From Bacteroidota bacterium (GTDB taxonomy: Bacteria > Bacteroidota > Bacteroidia > AKYH767-A > OLB10): a DNA stretch of 64,000 nt. The DNA lies in contig JADKFA010000045.1 of NCBI GenBank assembly GCA_016717725.1, forward strand, positions 108,746 through 172,745. The letters are read 5' to 3'. Both the position numbers and the translations under genes were made by a program. The notes below the pieces were generated by a model that ran no database searches, was not told the origin of the DNA, and was given only the letters and a program-made list of their open reading frames with translations. Below are positions 45,329 through 54,298 of this stretch, one piece after another. How positions within the stretch are numbered: position 1 is the stretch's first letter; each line of letters begins with the position of its first letter.

Positions 45329-46240
45329 TTATTTTACTTGAAAACTTTTAGCAATCGGCTCAAAAGTTTTACGACTAGTTTCCATAGAACTCATCGACCT
45401 CCCCATCATCATATAATAATTCTCCTTTCCTCCATAAAGAAAAACCTGGTAATTATAACTCGGTTTTTTCGTTTTATTGATGGTGGCACTTTCCATAACA
45501 AACCCATTCAAATTGTGAATAGTGATTGGATTTACAGAAACAGAAATCACCGAATCGGTACTAGTGAGCCCTTTTAATTTTAATTCTGCAAATTCCTTTT
45601 CATTGTTCGGTTTAATTTTTATTGATTGCGATACAATTGAAAAACTCAAAAAGGCGGGAGTGTTTCCCTCTTCATTCGTGTAAACAACACCTGTGCTTGA
45701 ATTCTTCGCTACTTTAAAAACACTAGTATCAACAGAAACAGAAAAACCTAGGGAGGCGAAAGGATCTTCCATCATCTTTTCATCATATATTGTTGTCAAT
45801 ACAATTTTTTTAATTTCAGCACATAAAACTGCATTACTATCAGGAGCCATGGCATCAATAAAAATAGTCTTTGTAGAATCGCCAAAAACTAAAAAATATT
45901 TTCTCACTTTTCCTTTTTTACTCTCGTTAAACAACTCAAACAAAAAAGCTTTATTGTTCGAAACAACAACTTCCTTTTTTTCCAACAAAATAAATCCCTT
46001 TTTCTTCATTTCATCCGATTCAATAGAAGCAATATTTTTTTCTAATGAATTACTTAATTTAGAAACAAGGATACTAGCATTTAAAGATGTATGTTCAAAC
46101 CCATTGAACCGGGTGGCCAATTTATAATCTTCACTTATTTCCATACTGCATTTCATACCTGGTACAATGGTACGTTTTGGTGTTTGGCTGAATAAGGAAT
46201 TTGCAAACAATAAATGAACGACAATTAATAAATATTTCAC
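45329..46240 (-). CDS. Secreted protein with two similar domains, function unknown
   Basis: 303 residues. The signal peptide ends SLFSQ near residue 19. Two halves of about 135 residues look alike: each has a strand pattern with a conserved ANALYSIS-like layout ending in a helix (KKIVLTTIYD in the first, FEPIAKSFQVK in the second), as in PsbP/DUF1795-like proteins. I cannot name a family with certainty. It heads the likely three-gene unit with DinB and AHSA1 genes, and is divergent from the sigma factor gene. Confidence 0.65.
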   Translation of the reverse strand: MKYLLIVVHLLFANSLFSQTPKRTIVPGMKCSMEISEDYKLATRFNGFEHTSLNASILVSKLSNSLEKNIASIESDEMKKKGFILLEKKEVVVSNNKAFLFELFNESKKGKVRKYFLVFGDSTKTIFIDAMAPDSNAVLCAEIKKIVLTTIYDEKMMEDPFASLGFSVSVDTSVFKVAKNSSTGVVYTNEEGNTPAFLSFSIVSQSIKIKPNNEKEFAELKLKGLTSTDSVISVSVNPITIHNLNGFVMESATINKTKKPSYNYQVFLYGGKENYYMMMGRSMSSMETSRKTFEPIAKSFQVK

Positions 46241-46468
46241 GCGCTAAATTTAAATTGGTTAGAGAGTGTAAAAGTAAAACAGTTTTCATCAATACTCCTA
46301 TATCTATTTCATGAACTTCTGCCAAAAAAGTGAAAAGGTAAGCGTAAATAGCATACTTGAGCAATATTATCTTGTTGTTATCCAGCACTTTATGTGAATA
46401 GATTAGTAAATGAGTAACTTTAAACCAAGAAGTTAGTCTTATTCTCGGACGCCTATTTACCCTTAACA

Positions 46469-46957
46469 GTGACCACGGAAGAATACAATATTTGTGTTGA
46501 TACCCACGCCGACGGTGTGTATCGATTTATCCTACATAGCACACGCGATAAAGAATTTTCACAAGACATTGTTCAAGATTCATTTGAAAAGATGTGGATG
46601 AATTTAGACAATATAAATGGTGAAAAGTCGAAGTCGTACTTATACACGACGGCATATCATACCATGCTTGAAAAATTGCGTCGACAAAAAAAGCAAGGAA
46701 ACTGGAATGAGGTAAGCGAATCGGAATACAGCCATAGTAGCGGGAATTACCAAGGATTAAAAGAAATTATTAAAACGGCGCTAGATCAACTTCCTGAAAT
46801 TCAAAAGTCGGTGATTATGTTAAGAGATTACGAAGGATATTCCTATCAAGAAATTGGAGAAATCACCAATTTAAGTGAATCGCAAGTAAAAGTATACATC
46901 TACAGAGCACGATTAGCGATGAAAGAATTCATCGGAAAATTAGAGAACGTCATCTAA
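46469..46957 (+). CDS. ECF-type RNA polymerase sigma factor
   Basis: 162 residues from a GTG start. Region 2 has FSQDIVQDSFEKMWMNL and YLYTTAYHTMLEKLRRQK. Region 4 has LPEIQKSVIMLRDYEGYSYQ and EIGEITNLSESQVKVYIYRA, the helix-turn-helix that reads the -35 element. The stop is one base from the next start, so the downstream ZAS-like/FecR-like protein is probably its anti-sigma factor. The third gene (GIN barrel) is likely the output or the sensor. The signal is unknown. Confidence 0.92.
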   Translation: MTTEEYNICVDTHADGVYRFILHSTRDKEFSQDIVQDSFEKMWMNLDNINGEKSKSYLYTTAYHTMLEKLRRQKKQGNWNEVSESEYSHSSGNYQGLKEIIKTALDQLPEIQKSVIMLRDYEGYSYQEIGEITNLSESQVKVYIYRARLAMKEFIGKLENVI

Positions 46958-46958
46958 A

Positions 46959-48383
46959 ATGAACATCAACCAAAACAACTATGAAGCATGGTTTCTCGAT
47001 TATTACGAGAAGCAGCTAAGCGCCGAGCAGGTGGCTGAGTTGTTTTTGTTTTTAGAACAACATCCTATATTAAAAGAAGAATTTGATGCTTTTGCTGACA
47101 TATCCATCACAGCTCCACTTATTGAAGAAGAAAAATTTAATAACAAACAATCGCTTAAAAAATACGATGAAGTTTGTAAAGAAAATATTCAAGATTGGTT
47201 GATTGCACAATTAGAAGGGGACTTAAATACACAACAATTGTTGAGTCTTGAGAAATTCATATTGGCAAATCCATCGTATTTGAAAGATCAAAGAATCCTT
47301 GCAAAGACAAAATCAGAAAATAACGAAGTTGAAAATTATGATTGCAAATCATCTGTAAAACAATTTGCAGCTATTACTTCAGATAATATTCAAAACTGGT
47401 TGATTGCTGATTTACATAGTGATTTAAACTTACAAGAACGCTCCACTTTGTTAGCGTTTTTAAAAACTCATCCCCAGTTTACGGTGGACAAAGCACTCTA
47501 TCAACAAACGATATTGTCCGCAGTAAATGAAGAAGAATTTCCGAACAAGAAAAAATTACGCAAGGGAATTGTTATTCCGTTCTACCAACAAAAACATTTC
47601 TATCGAATTGCTGCCATGCTCCTTTTGTTGCTAGGTGGTGGAATTCTTTTTACCATTTATCAAAACAATATTGGATCAGATCGACATGTTGTAGAAGTTA
47701 AAGATTCAATCATGACGCCTTCTTTGATTACACCATCGCGAAGCCTCGCGACTCCCATCTACGAAAAAGAAAAGCAAATTGCATCGATAGATACTCTTTC
47801 CAAAACCACAAACCCATCTACCCAAAAAAAGAAATCAACCAAGATTATACTTCCTAAAATTAATCCAGAGCAAAACAATTTTGCGGAAGAAAAATCATCT
47901 CCAAAAATTAATAAAACTGCTCCTCCACTTCGTCACAATAAAAACATATTCGTTCGACAGGATGAGGAATTAATGGCGATGGAGTTAAAAGGAATGCAAC
48001 CGCTCCCCATTAGTCAACCATCGATACGATTGGAAAGACGTTATACGCCTAAAGCTACTATTGCGTATGAAAATCCAAACGAGCCCCCTTCACTCTTGGA
48101 AATTTTACAAGCTACACGTCTAGCGAATGAAGTAATAGATGTTACCGCGAAAAAATTCAATAACGCTATAGGTGGAGATTTGGTGAGTAGTCCAGAAAAT
48201 CCCATTCCATTACCCTTCAAAAGTCGACTTTATAAATTTGTTGGAAAGGCCATCAGTAAAATTTCAAACAACAGAGTTAAAGTTCGTACCACTTTCAATC
48301 CCATTACAGGAAAAATGAGTGCGTATGAAATACAAACAAATAAAAAAACGATACAACGTCAATTCGAATCCGCTAAATATTAA
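46959..48383 (+). CDS. Probable anti-sigma factor with three repeated cytoplasmic modules
   Basis: 474 residues. The first 190 hold three related helical modules, each with a Trp-Leu/Phe core and a following helix: AWFLDYYEKQLSAEQVAELF, DWLIAQLEGDLNTQQLLSL and NWLIADLHSDLNLQERSTLL. They resemble the short N-terminal anti-sigma segments of Bacteroidota, normally present once. One membrane helix is near 210-230 (YRIAAMLLLLLGGGILFTIY). The remainder is periplasmic, Lys/Pro/Ser-rich, with a conserved-looking segment at the end (VRTTFNPITGKMSAYEIQT). The codons for PSRSLATP just after the helix are a REP-like palindrome (47736-47751). Role inferred from position after the sigma gene. Confidence 0.7.
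   Translation: MNINQNNYEAWFLDYYEKQLSAEQVAELFLFLEQHPILKEEFDAFADISITAPLIEEEKFNNKQSLKKYDEVCKENIQDWLIAQLEGDLNTQQLLSLEKFILANPSYLKDQRILAKTKSENNEVENYDCKSSVKQFAAITSDNIQNWLIADLHSDLNLQERSTLLAFLKTHPQFTVDKALYQQTILSAVNEEEFPNKKKLRKGIVIPFYQQKHFYRIAAMLLLLLGGGILFTIYQNNIGSDRHVVEVKDSIMTPSLITPSRSLATPIYEKEKQIASIDTLSKTTNPSTQKKKSTKIILPKINPEQNNFAEEKSSPKINKTAPPLRHNKNIFVRQDEELMAMELKGMQPLPISQPSIRLERRYTPKATIAYENPNEPPSLLEILQATRLANEVIDVTAKKFNNAIGGDLVSSPENPIPLPFKSRLYKFVGKAISKISNNRVKVRTTFNPITGKMSAYEIQTNKKTIQRQFESAKY
47736..47751. repeat. REP-like palindrome, TCGCGA type, inside the anti-sigma gene
   Basis: TCGCGAAGCCTCGCGA, identical to the copy after polA (42036-42051). It is in frame and encodes part of PSRSLAT in the periplasmic linker. 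Confidence 0.85.
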
Positions 48384-48457
48384 AAAGACAAAATCAAAGT
48401 AACTTTCAGGTTCTCCATTTCATCATAGACTAAAGAATCCAATAAAAAATTCCGATT

Positions 48458-49903
48458 ATGAAAACTTACACCTTAGTATTAATTGCACTTTATTGTTTCA
48501 TTGGACAAATCAGCTTTGCGCAGTCCGAGGAAACACGAAATCTCCCAGACTTCAGCGTCATCAAAATAAAAGATCCTGCGGAAGTGCATGTGCGAATTGG
48601 AAGTCCACAAGAAGTAAAAATTATTTCAGAAAATGAAAATAATAAAACCGAAACAAAAGTTGAAGATGGGGCTTTAAGTATTCATGGAAAATTTGCAAAA
48701 GTATACATCACCCTTGAAAAACTAGAGGGTATAAAAATCAGCGGCATCGGAAAAGTATTTGCTGATAGTGTTATCAATGGAAAAAATTTAGTACTTTCTA
48801 TCTCTGGATCTGGAACATTAAAAATGCCAATTGATGTAGACTATTTAGAAATAAACGTAAGCGGATTGGGCAAAGTTCAACTAGAAGGAAATGCAAATCA
48901 TGTTGAAAGTTCAGTAAGTGGTAGTGCAAAAGTAGATGCGATTGATTTAAAAGTAAAAGATGCAGAAACCAAGATTAGTGGGGTTGGGAAATTCATGATG
49001 GATGTAACGGAATCGTTAGAATTGAATATTTCTGGATCGGGCACTTTCTATTACAAAACCAAACCAACAAGTTTAAATACTAATATCAGTGGCATTGGAA
49101 AATATGGTGTATACCATGGCGACGACACTTCTGAAAACAATCGCAGTCATGATGGGAATGATACACATGAATATGGGGGTTCTCCCAATGATGATAGAAA
49201 CTATAAAATACATTGGGAAAGAGATTCCATCTTTCGCAGGAGTGAAAATGCAAGATCTCACTGGAACGGTTTTGAAATAGGATTCAATCAACTTCTCGTA
49301 AAAGATAAATTCAGTACGGATATCCCTGATGGATACGATTTCCTAGAATTAAATTCTGGCAAATCCATCAATGTAAACATTAATTTATTCTCGCATGACT
49401 TCCCGCTCTACAAAAGATATATAATGTTCACTACGGGGATTGGATTAACTTTAAACAACTATCGATTTAGCTCTGACAAAACCTTACTTTCAGACACCAA
49501 CCGTACTGTTGCTGGATATGATTATGATAAAAACAATGAACGCATCAACTATAGAAAAAATAAACTAGCGGTTAACTACATCACCATTCCTTTATTGCTA
49601 CAGTTTAATTCTCGCTTAGAATTTAAAAAATCCATTCATGTAGCAACAGGACTTCTATTTTCTTACAAATACAATTCACATTTAAAACTAGTTTACACGG
49701 AAGATGGGGACAAAGAAAAATCCAAGCGACATGATGACTTTAATATCCAACCCTTTCGTTACGATGCCACATTTCGAATTGGATATCAATCGTACACATT
49801 ATACGCTTCCTATGCTTTAAACACATTGTTCGAAGAAAATAGAGGGCCTAGTTTACATCCCTTTCAGATTGGAATCAATTTATTAAATTTTGATTTCTTT
49901 TAA
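48458..49903 (+). CDS. GIN domain (DUF2807) fused to PorT-like outer membrane beta barrel
   Basis: 481 residues. The signal peptide ends ISFAQ near residue 21. The GIN/DUF2807 adhesin-like beta-helix covers about 27-215, with the repeated core ISGIGKV, ISGSGTL, VSGLGKV, VSGSAKV, ISGVGKF, ISGSGTF, ISGIGKY. A polar His/Asp/Asn linker follows, then a barrel-like region of about 220 residues ending LHPFQIGINLLNFDFF, resembling PorT/outer membrane beta-barrel family proteins. GIN domains are usually stand-alone. It follows the anti-sigma gene by 74 bases and probably belongs to the same regulon. Confidence 0.8.
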   Translation: MKTYTLVLIALYCFIGQISFAQSEETRNLPDFSVIKIKDPAEVHVRIGSPQEVKIISENENNKTETKVEDGALSIHGKFAKVYITLEKLEGIKISGIGKVFADSVINGKNLVLSISGSGTLKMPIDVDYLEINVSGLGKVQLEGNANHVESSVSGSAKVDAIDLKVKDAETKISGVGKFMMDVTESLELNISGSGTFYYKTKPTSLNTNISGIGKYGVYHGDDTSENNRSHDGNDTHEYGGSPNDDRNYKIHWERDSIFRRSENARSHWNGFEIGFNQLLVKDKFSTDIPDGYDFLELNSGKSINVNINLFSHDFPLYKRYIMFTTGIGLTLNNYRFSSDKTLLSDTNRTVAGYDYDKNNERINYRKNKLAVNYITIPLLLQFNSRLEFKKSIHVATGLLFSYKYNSHLKLVYTEDGDKEKSKRHDDFNIQPFRYDATFRIGYQSYTLYASYALNTLFEENRGPSLHPFQIGINLLNFDFF

Positions 49904-49976
49904 CTAAAAATAAATAATCGTTATTAATGAAATTATTGTTGATAAGAAAGAATAAAAGTTAGGGTTATTAAAAGCA

Positions 49977-50007
49977 CAAGGCATTGGAACATTCAATGCT
50001 TTTTTTC
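49977..50007 (+). terminator. Intrinsic terminator of the sigma factor operon
   Basis: AAGGCATTG and CAATGCTTT pair around GAACATT, followed by a run of T to 50006. Confidence 0.8.
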
Positions 50008-50148
50008 TGGGGTATTTTAGCTCCGAGAACACTGTACAATTCACATAAATTTCCGATTTTCAACTTACACAGGGAGTTACCCTTCCACTGAGTATTTCGA
50101 AGATGAACATATTTCCATTACTTTTGAAGCCATAAAGATCCATACAAC

Positions 50149-51687
50149 ATGTTCACTTTACTACAGCAAAAACAAGAAGAAGCGCATAAAGGCGGAGGAG
50201 AAAATAGAATTGCAGCTCAACACAAAAGAGGAAAACTAACGGCAAGAGAGCGGCTTCATTTTTTATTAGATGAAGGGAGTTTTGAAGAGATTGGGATGTT
50301 AGTTACTCATCGATCGGTGGAATTTGGTTTAGACAAAGAAAAATATTTAGGCGATGGTGTAGTTACTGGCTATGGAAAAATTTCAGGTCGGTTAGTGTAT
50401 GTTTTTGCGCAAGACTTCACTGTATTTGGCGGTTCCTTAGCGGAGGCACATGCTGGGAAAATTTGTCGCATCATGGATTTAGCGATGCAGAATGGAGCAC
50501 CGCTTATTGGACTCAACGATTCGGGTGGCGCAAGAATTCAGGAAGGAGTAGTTTCCCTAGGAGGTTATGCCGATATCTTTTACAGAAATACGATGGCGTC
50601 GGGAGTGATTCCACAAATTAGTGCCATCATGGGACCATGTGCAGGTGGTGCAGTGTATTCACCAGCTATCACCGATTTCATTATGATGGTTGAAAATACT
50701 TCCTACATGTTTGTAACAGGACCCAATGTTGTGAAGACAGTAACCCATGAGGAAGTGAGCAGTGAAGATTTAGGTGGTGCTTCGGCACACAGTGTAAAAT
50801 CAGGGGTGACGCATTTTTCTTGTGCCAACGAAATTGAATGCATCAACTCCATTAAAAGATTATTGAGTTATATTCCTTCTAACTGTGAAGATCAAGCGCC
50901 TCACTATGCGTATGCAATAAGCAATGAAAAGCGACTGGCATTAAATTCTATTATTCCCGATAATCCCAATCAACCCTATGATATTCGCGAAGTCATTGAT
51001 CATTTAATTGACGATGATGGAGAAGGATTTTTTGAAGTACATAAAAATTTTGCAGAAAATATTGTAGTTGGATTTGCTCGGCTTGCTGGAAGATCCATCG
51101 GTATTGTTGCCAACCAACCTGCCTACTTAGCAGGCGTACTTGACATCCATTCCTCGACCAAGGCAGCTCGCTTTGTTCGTTTTTGCGATTGTTTCAATGT
51201 TCCATTATTAGTGTTGGAAGATGTTCCAGGATTTTTACCGGGGACTGATCAGGAGTGGAATGGAATCATCAGCAATGGTGCTAAATTATTATATGCATTT
51301 TGTGAAGCTACGGTTCCGAGAGTGACGGTAATCACTCGCAAGGCTTATGGTGGAGCTTACGATGTAATGAATTCAAAACATATTGGTGCGGACATGAATT
51401 ATGCATGGCCAACAGCGGAGATTGCGGTGATGGGCGCTCGAGGAGCTGCAGAAATTATTTTCAAAGGAGAAATATCGAAAGCAAAAGATCCCGCAGCGAA
51501 ATTGAAAGAAAAAGAAGAAGAGTATATCAATCATTTTGCAAATCCATATCGTGCTGCAGAGCGAGGTTATGTTGATGAAGTGATAAAACCGGAAGACACT
51601 CGTCAGAAATTAATTAATGCATTCGCCATGTTGGAGAATAAAGTGGTGAAGTTGCCGAAGAAGAAGCATGGGAATATTCCTTTGTAG
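50149..51687 (+). CDS. pccB: Acyl-CoA carboxylase beta subunit (propionyl/methylmalonyl-CoA carboxyltransferase)
   Basis: 512 residues, the normal length. GKLTARERLHFLLDEGSF opens the first crotonase-like domain, with GLNDSGGARIQEGVVSL and MGPCAGGAVYSPA (oxyanion hole glycines). The second domain has SSTKAARFVRFCDCFNVPLL, DVPGFLPGTDQEWNGII, and ITRKAYGGAYDVM. It transfers a carboxyl group between carboxybiotin and an acyl-CoA. The alpha (biotin carboxylase) and biotin carrier subunits are not next to it, so the exact complex (propionyl-CoA carboxylase or methylmalonyl-CoA decarboxylase) is not settled. Confidence 0.9.
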   Translation: MFTLLQQKQEEAHKGGGENRIAAQHKRGKLTARERLHFLLDEGSFEEIGMLVTHRSVEFGLDKEKYLGDGVVTGYGKISGRLVYVFAQDFTVFGGSLAEAHAGKICRIMDLAMQNGAPLIGLNDSGGARIQEGVVSLGGYADIFYRNTMASGVIPQISAIMGPCAGGAVYSPAITDFIMMVENTSYMFVTGPNVVKTVTHEEVSSEDLGGASAHSVKSGVTHFSCANEIECINSIKRLLSYIPSNCEDQAPHYAYAISNEKRLALNSIIPDNPNQPYDIREVIDHLIDDDGEGFFEVHKNFAENIVVGFARLAGRSIGIVANQPAYLAGVLDIHSSTKAARFVRFCDCFNVPLLVLEDVPGFLPGTDQEWNGIISNGAKLLYAFCEATVPRVTVITRKAYGGAYDVMNSKHIGADMNYAWPTAEIAVMGARGAAEIIFKGEISKAKDPAAKLKEKEEEYINHFANPYRAAERGYVDEVIKPEDTRQKLINAFAMLENKVVKLPKKKHGNIPL

Positions 51688-51689
51688 AG

Positions 51690-51840
51690 GTTAGATTTTG
51701 GATGTTAGATATTGGATTTTTCTAGGTGCGAAGTGATTTCACTTCGAAAATTAATATTCAGAACCCCGCGACCGCTGCGCCTCTTAGCGTTCCTTGCGGT
51801 TAAACTGTCAGTATTATAGATGCTAGAATTTCAAAAACTA
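51690..51840. repeat. Composite intergenic repeats after the carboxylase gene
   Basis: GTTAGATTTTGGATGTTAGA is followed by a perfect CGAAGTGA-TT-TCACTTCG hairpin (51729-51746), a GCG-rich block, and TTAAACTGTCAG. The order matches the island after polA (42099-42190). TTAGATGTTAGA blocks recur at 52285-52318. Confidence 0.65.
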
Positions 51841-51849
51841 ATTAAAAAT

Positions 51850-51880
51850 TCAAAAGCCCCGCATTGCAGGGCTTTTTATT
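51850..51880 (+). terminator. Intrinsic terminator
   Basis: AAAAGCCC (51852-51859) and GGGCTTTT (51869-51876) around CGCATTGCA, followed by T residues. It lies between the convergent carboxylase gene and the small minus-strand gene and may serve both. Confidence 0.8.
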
Positions 51881-51903
51881 TGGATGCAGGGCTGATGCCA
51901 GCA

Positions 51904-52167
51904 TTACGAAATAATATCTTTCAATTCGATGAGTCGGAGATAAGGATTCATTACAGATGTTGAATACGTGGCTCCAATTTTATTAATACGATTTTTCTTC
52001 ACATGGTACCACAATTGAATGTAAAATCCATTCATATAATATAGATTAACTCTATACTGTAAGTTTTGTCGTACTATCATAAAAGTGGCGTGATGCCAAA
52101 CATGCCATGCTTGTTCATCGAAGCTAAGGGAGTTAAATTGTTCTACGGAAGGGACGTCTTTTATCAT
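51904..52167 (-). CDS. Small conserved-type hypothetical protein
   Basis: 87 residues. SVEQFNSLSFDEQAWHVWHH, then YRVNLYYMNGFYIQLWYHVK with a regular hydrophobic pattern, and LIELKDIIS. The style resembles small cytoplasmic proteins found next to other genes in Bacteroidota, with no known function. Start at the ATG 52165-52167. No partner genes. Confidence 0.6.
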   Translation of the reverse strand: MIKDVPSVEQFNSLSFDEQAWHVWHHATFMIVRQNLQYRVNLYYMNGFYIQLWYHVKKNRINKIGATYSTSVMNPYLRLIELKDIIS

Positions 52168-52599
52168 ATATATTGTGTTCTACTGATGCAAAATACCATC
52201 GTAATAGAGGTGATCAGTGAATCCTTTTGGTGAATAAGGGAGATTGTCGGGTGAAAATTGATGGAAGCGGTGGGAAAAGGGAGGTTAGATGTTAGATGTT
52301 AGACTTTAGACTTTAGATTTTCGCGAGGCTTTACGATTAGATGATTCCAGCTAGATTTAATAATCGGATTCTGTTAATTGGTAAGGAGTTTTGAAAAGGG
52401 CCATTCTTCAAAGGTCAATATGGTTTATTTGATTAATCAAAGGTATTTGCATTCACTCATCAAAAACATTGTTTTAATGATTGAATATCAATTATATACA
52501 ACCATATACTTCAGATTAAATAATAGTGAAGTATGTCATTATTAGGGATTACTGCTCATTTATTCACTACTTTTGTGACAAATAATTAATAATTGAAAA
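52168..52599. other. Intergenic region with repeat remnants and probable promoter
   Basis: 52285-52340 holds TTAGATGTTAGA-type repeats and a degenerate TCGCGAGGCTTTACGA palindrome (52321-52336). ATACTTCA (52506-52513) and TGAAGTAT (52527-52534) form an inverted repeat. TACTTTTG at 52568-52575 matches the Bacteroidota -7 element 25 bases before the lamin-tail gene, though no clear -33 element is seen. Confidence 0.5.
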
Positions 52600-53487
52600 A
52601 TGAAAAAAATCTTTACTTTATTATTCATCATTGCGGCCGCGGCAAGTACAACGTTTGCTCAGTCAACTTTAGTAATTAACGAAGTTGATTATGATCAACC
52701 AAGTGTTGATAGTGCTGAATTTATTGAACTTTATAATGCGTCTCCTAATGGAATTAATTTAGGAGATTACACAGTTTTGCTATTTAACGGAAATGTCTCT
52801 AGTAACGTCTTTTATGATAGTTTCCCATTACCAAGTCAGGTATTAAATCCAGGTGATTACTTCGTTATTTGCGGTGGTGCTGGATATGTTCCTAACTGCG
52901 ATATGGTACTCGCTAATAAATTTGCTAATATCATTCAAAATGGTTCACCAGACGCCATTGTCATTCGCGACAACAATACTTCGAACCTAATTGATGTAGT
53001 TAGTTACGAAGGAAATTGTATTGCTCCTTATGTTTCGGGTAATGGATGTCCATTAGCACAAAGTGATACGGCGCAAGCAGATAGTATTGCTAATAAATAT
53101 TTGGGGATTTCTCGTTTTCCTGATGGAGCTGATACCAATGATGACTCTACAGATTTCAATCGTGTATGTATTACTCCTGGAGCTGCGAATACAAATTCAA
53201 CGACTAACTGCGTAACTGGATTAAGTACTCCAAAATCTACTTTAGCGATTGAAGTTTATCCAAACCCATCAAGAGGTATTGTTACTATCAATTACAAAGC
53301 AACTCAAGGTAAAGCGGTGAATGTACGTGTGAGTGATATCCTCGGAAATGAATTGAAGTTTGTAACCTTGAAAGCAAATGCTTCAGTTGGACAAATTGAT
53401 TTATCGGAATACCATAATGGTATTTATTTAATCAAAGTTCAATCGGGTGCTTCACAAACTGTGAAAAGAATTATTCTTAATAAATAA
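52600..53487 (+). CDS. Lamin-tail-domain protein with T9SS sorting domain
   Basis: 295 residues. The signal peptide ends TTFAQ near residue 21. A lamin tail domain follows at about 23-150 (LVINEVDYDQPSVDSAEFIE, LPSQVLNPGDYFVICG). The C-terminal 80 residues are a canonical type A sorting domain (IEVYPNPSRGIVTINY, VRVSDILGNEL, YHNGIYLIKVQSG, KRIILNK). It should be exported and attached to or released from the cell surface by the T9SS. Intact, unlike several other T9SS cargo genes here. Ends before a strong terminator. Confidence 0.9.
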   Translation: MKKIFTLLFIIAAAASTTFAQSTLVINEVDYDQPSVDSAEFIELYNASPNGINLGDYTVLLFNGNVSSNVFYDSFPLPSQVLNPGDYFVICGGAGYVPNCDMVLANKFANIIQNGSPDAIVIRDNNTSNLIDVVSYEGNCIAPYVSGNGCPLAQSDTAQADSIANKYLGISRFPDGADTNDDSTDFNRVCITPGAANTNSTTNCVTGLSTPKSTLAIEVYPNPSRGIVTINYKATQGKAVNVRVSDILGNELKFVTLKANASVGQIDLSEYHNGIYLIKVQSGASQTVKRIILNK

Positions 53488-53506
53488 GATCATTTAAAAT
53501 ATATTA

Positions 53507-53539
53507 AACCTGCTATTCGAAAGAGTAGCAGGTTTTTTT
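53507..53539. terminator. Bidirectional intrinsic terminator
   Basis: AACCTGCTA (53507-53515) and TAGCAGGTT (53526-53534) around TTCGAAAGAG, followed by T residues. It separates the convergent lamin-tail and zinc-ribbon genes. Confidence 0.88.
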
Positions 53540-53549
53540 ATGAGAATTT

Positions 53550-53765
53550 CTAATTCTTAAATTGGCTTTCAATAGCAATTAATGCCAATTGATTTCGAAT
53601 ACGGTCATACGTCTTCTTTTCATGCAAACAAGCGTGGCATATAAATCGTTTTGCTTTATACACTCTTGACATAAGTTTGATGGATTTGTCGGTTGGATTT
53701 GCCTTGATGGGATCCATCACATTTCCACATTGCGGACATTTTACTTTTTTAGCGATTGCTTTCAT
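53550..53765 (-). CDS. Small zinc-ribbon-like protein
   Basis: 71 residues. Two CxxC pairs, CPQC near residue 9 and CHAC near residue 43, separated by a basic segment, suggest one zinc site. The rest is a basic helix (KKTYDRIRNQLALIAIES). No family is recognised. It could bind nucleic acid or be a small ribosome-associated protein; this is a guess. Upstream on its strand lies the 15-bp tandem repeat region. Confidence 0.65.
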   Translation of the reverse strand: MKAIAKKVKCPQCGNVMDPIKANPTDKSIKLMSRVYKAKRFICHACLHEKKTYDRIRNQLALIAIESQFKN

Positions 53766-53863
53766 GGAATTTAATTCTTCTGATGCAAAGTTGACACATC
53801 AAAACGAAGAAGGGGTTATGGAAATAAATAGAAATTATTAAGGATGAGGCTGCGCTACGATCG

Positions 53864-54050
53864 TTTTCTCTTCGCTAATTTTCTCTTCGCTAGTTTTCTC
53901 TTCGCCAGTTTTCTCTTCGCCAGTTTTCTCTTCGCCAGTTTTCTCTTCGCCAGTTTTCTCTTCGCCAGTTTTCTCTTCGCCAGTTTTCTCTTCGCCAGTT
54001 TTCTCTTCGCCAGTTTTCTCTTCGCCAGTTTTCTCTTCGCCAGTTTTCTC
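53864..54050. repeat. 15-bp tandem array, about 12.5 copies
   Basis: TTTTCTCTTCGCCAG repeats with start points at 53864, 53879, 53894 and every 15 bases to 54044. The first two copies differ (CTAA, CTAG) and the remainder are identical. The last copy continues as TTTTCTCGCAAAGGCGCTAA, the block also found near 34935. An open frame through it (LFASF repeats) is not protein-like. Confidence 0.9.
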
Positions 54051-54298
54051 GCAAAGGCGCTAAGGCTGCGCTATGATTTTTTCTCTGCGCTACCCCTCGA
54101 CAAGCTCAGGTTAAAAAGGCGCTAAGGCTGCGCTCTGATGTGCTTCTCTCGCTCCTCAAACTTCGCTCTCCCTCTCTTTCTCGCACTCACACTCCTTCTC
54201 CCCCGATAGCTATCCATCGGCCGCCAAAGGCTTGCCGACGGCGCTGCGGGACTCCGACTCTCCGTCCCGATAGCTATCGGGACTCCTACTCTCCTACT
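54051..54298. repeat. Composite repeat island at the 3' end of the M36 protease gene
   Basis: It contains GGCGCTAAGGCTGCGCT twice (54056-54072 and 54118-54134), CTCGACAAGCTCAGG (54096-54110), a degenerate palindrome (54202-54220), the perfect palindrome TCCCGATAGCTATCGGGA (54265-54282), and CTCCTACT repeats (54284-54298). The protease stop codon is the first triplet of the island on its strand. Confidence 0.75.

Noticed and set aside
46131..46388. Minus-strand frame of 85 codons upstream of the secreted protein
   Set aside because: Overlaps the signal peptide coding region of the 45329-46240 gene in another frame; low-complexity composition.
53844..54125. Open frame of 93 codons with LFASF repeats
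   Set aside because: It is the 15-bp tandem array read in one frame; composition is purely repetitive and no ribosome site or homologous protein type is evident.
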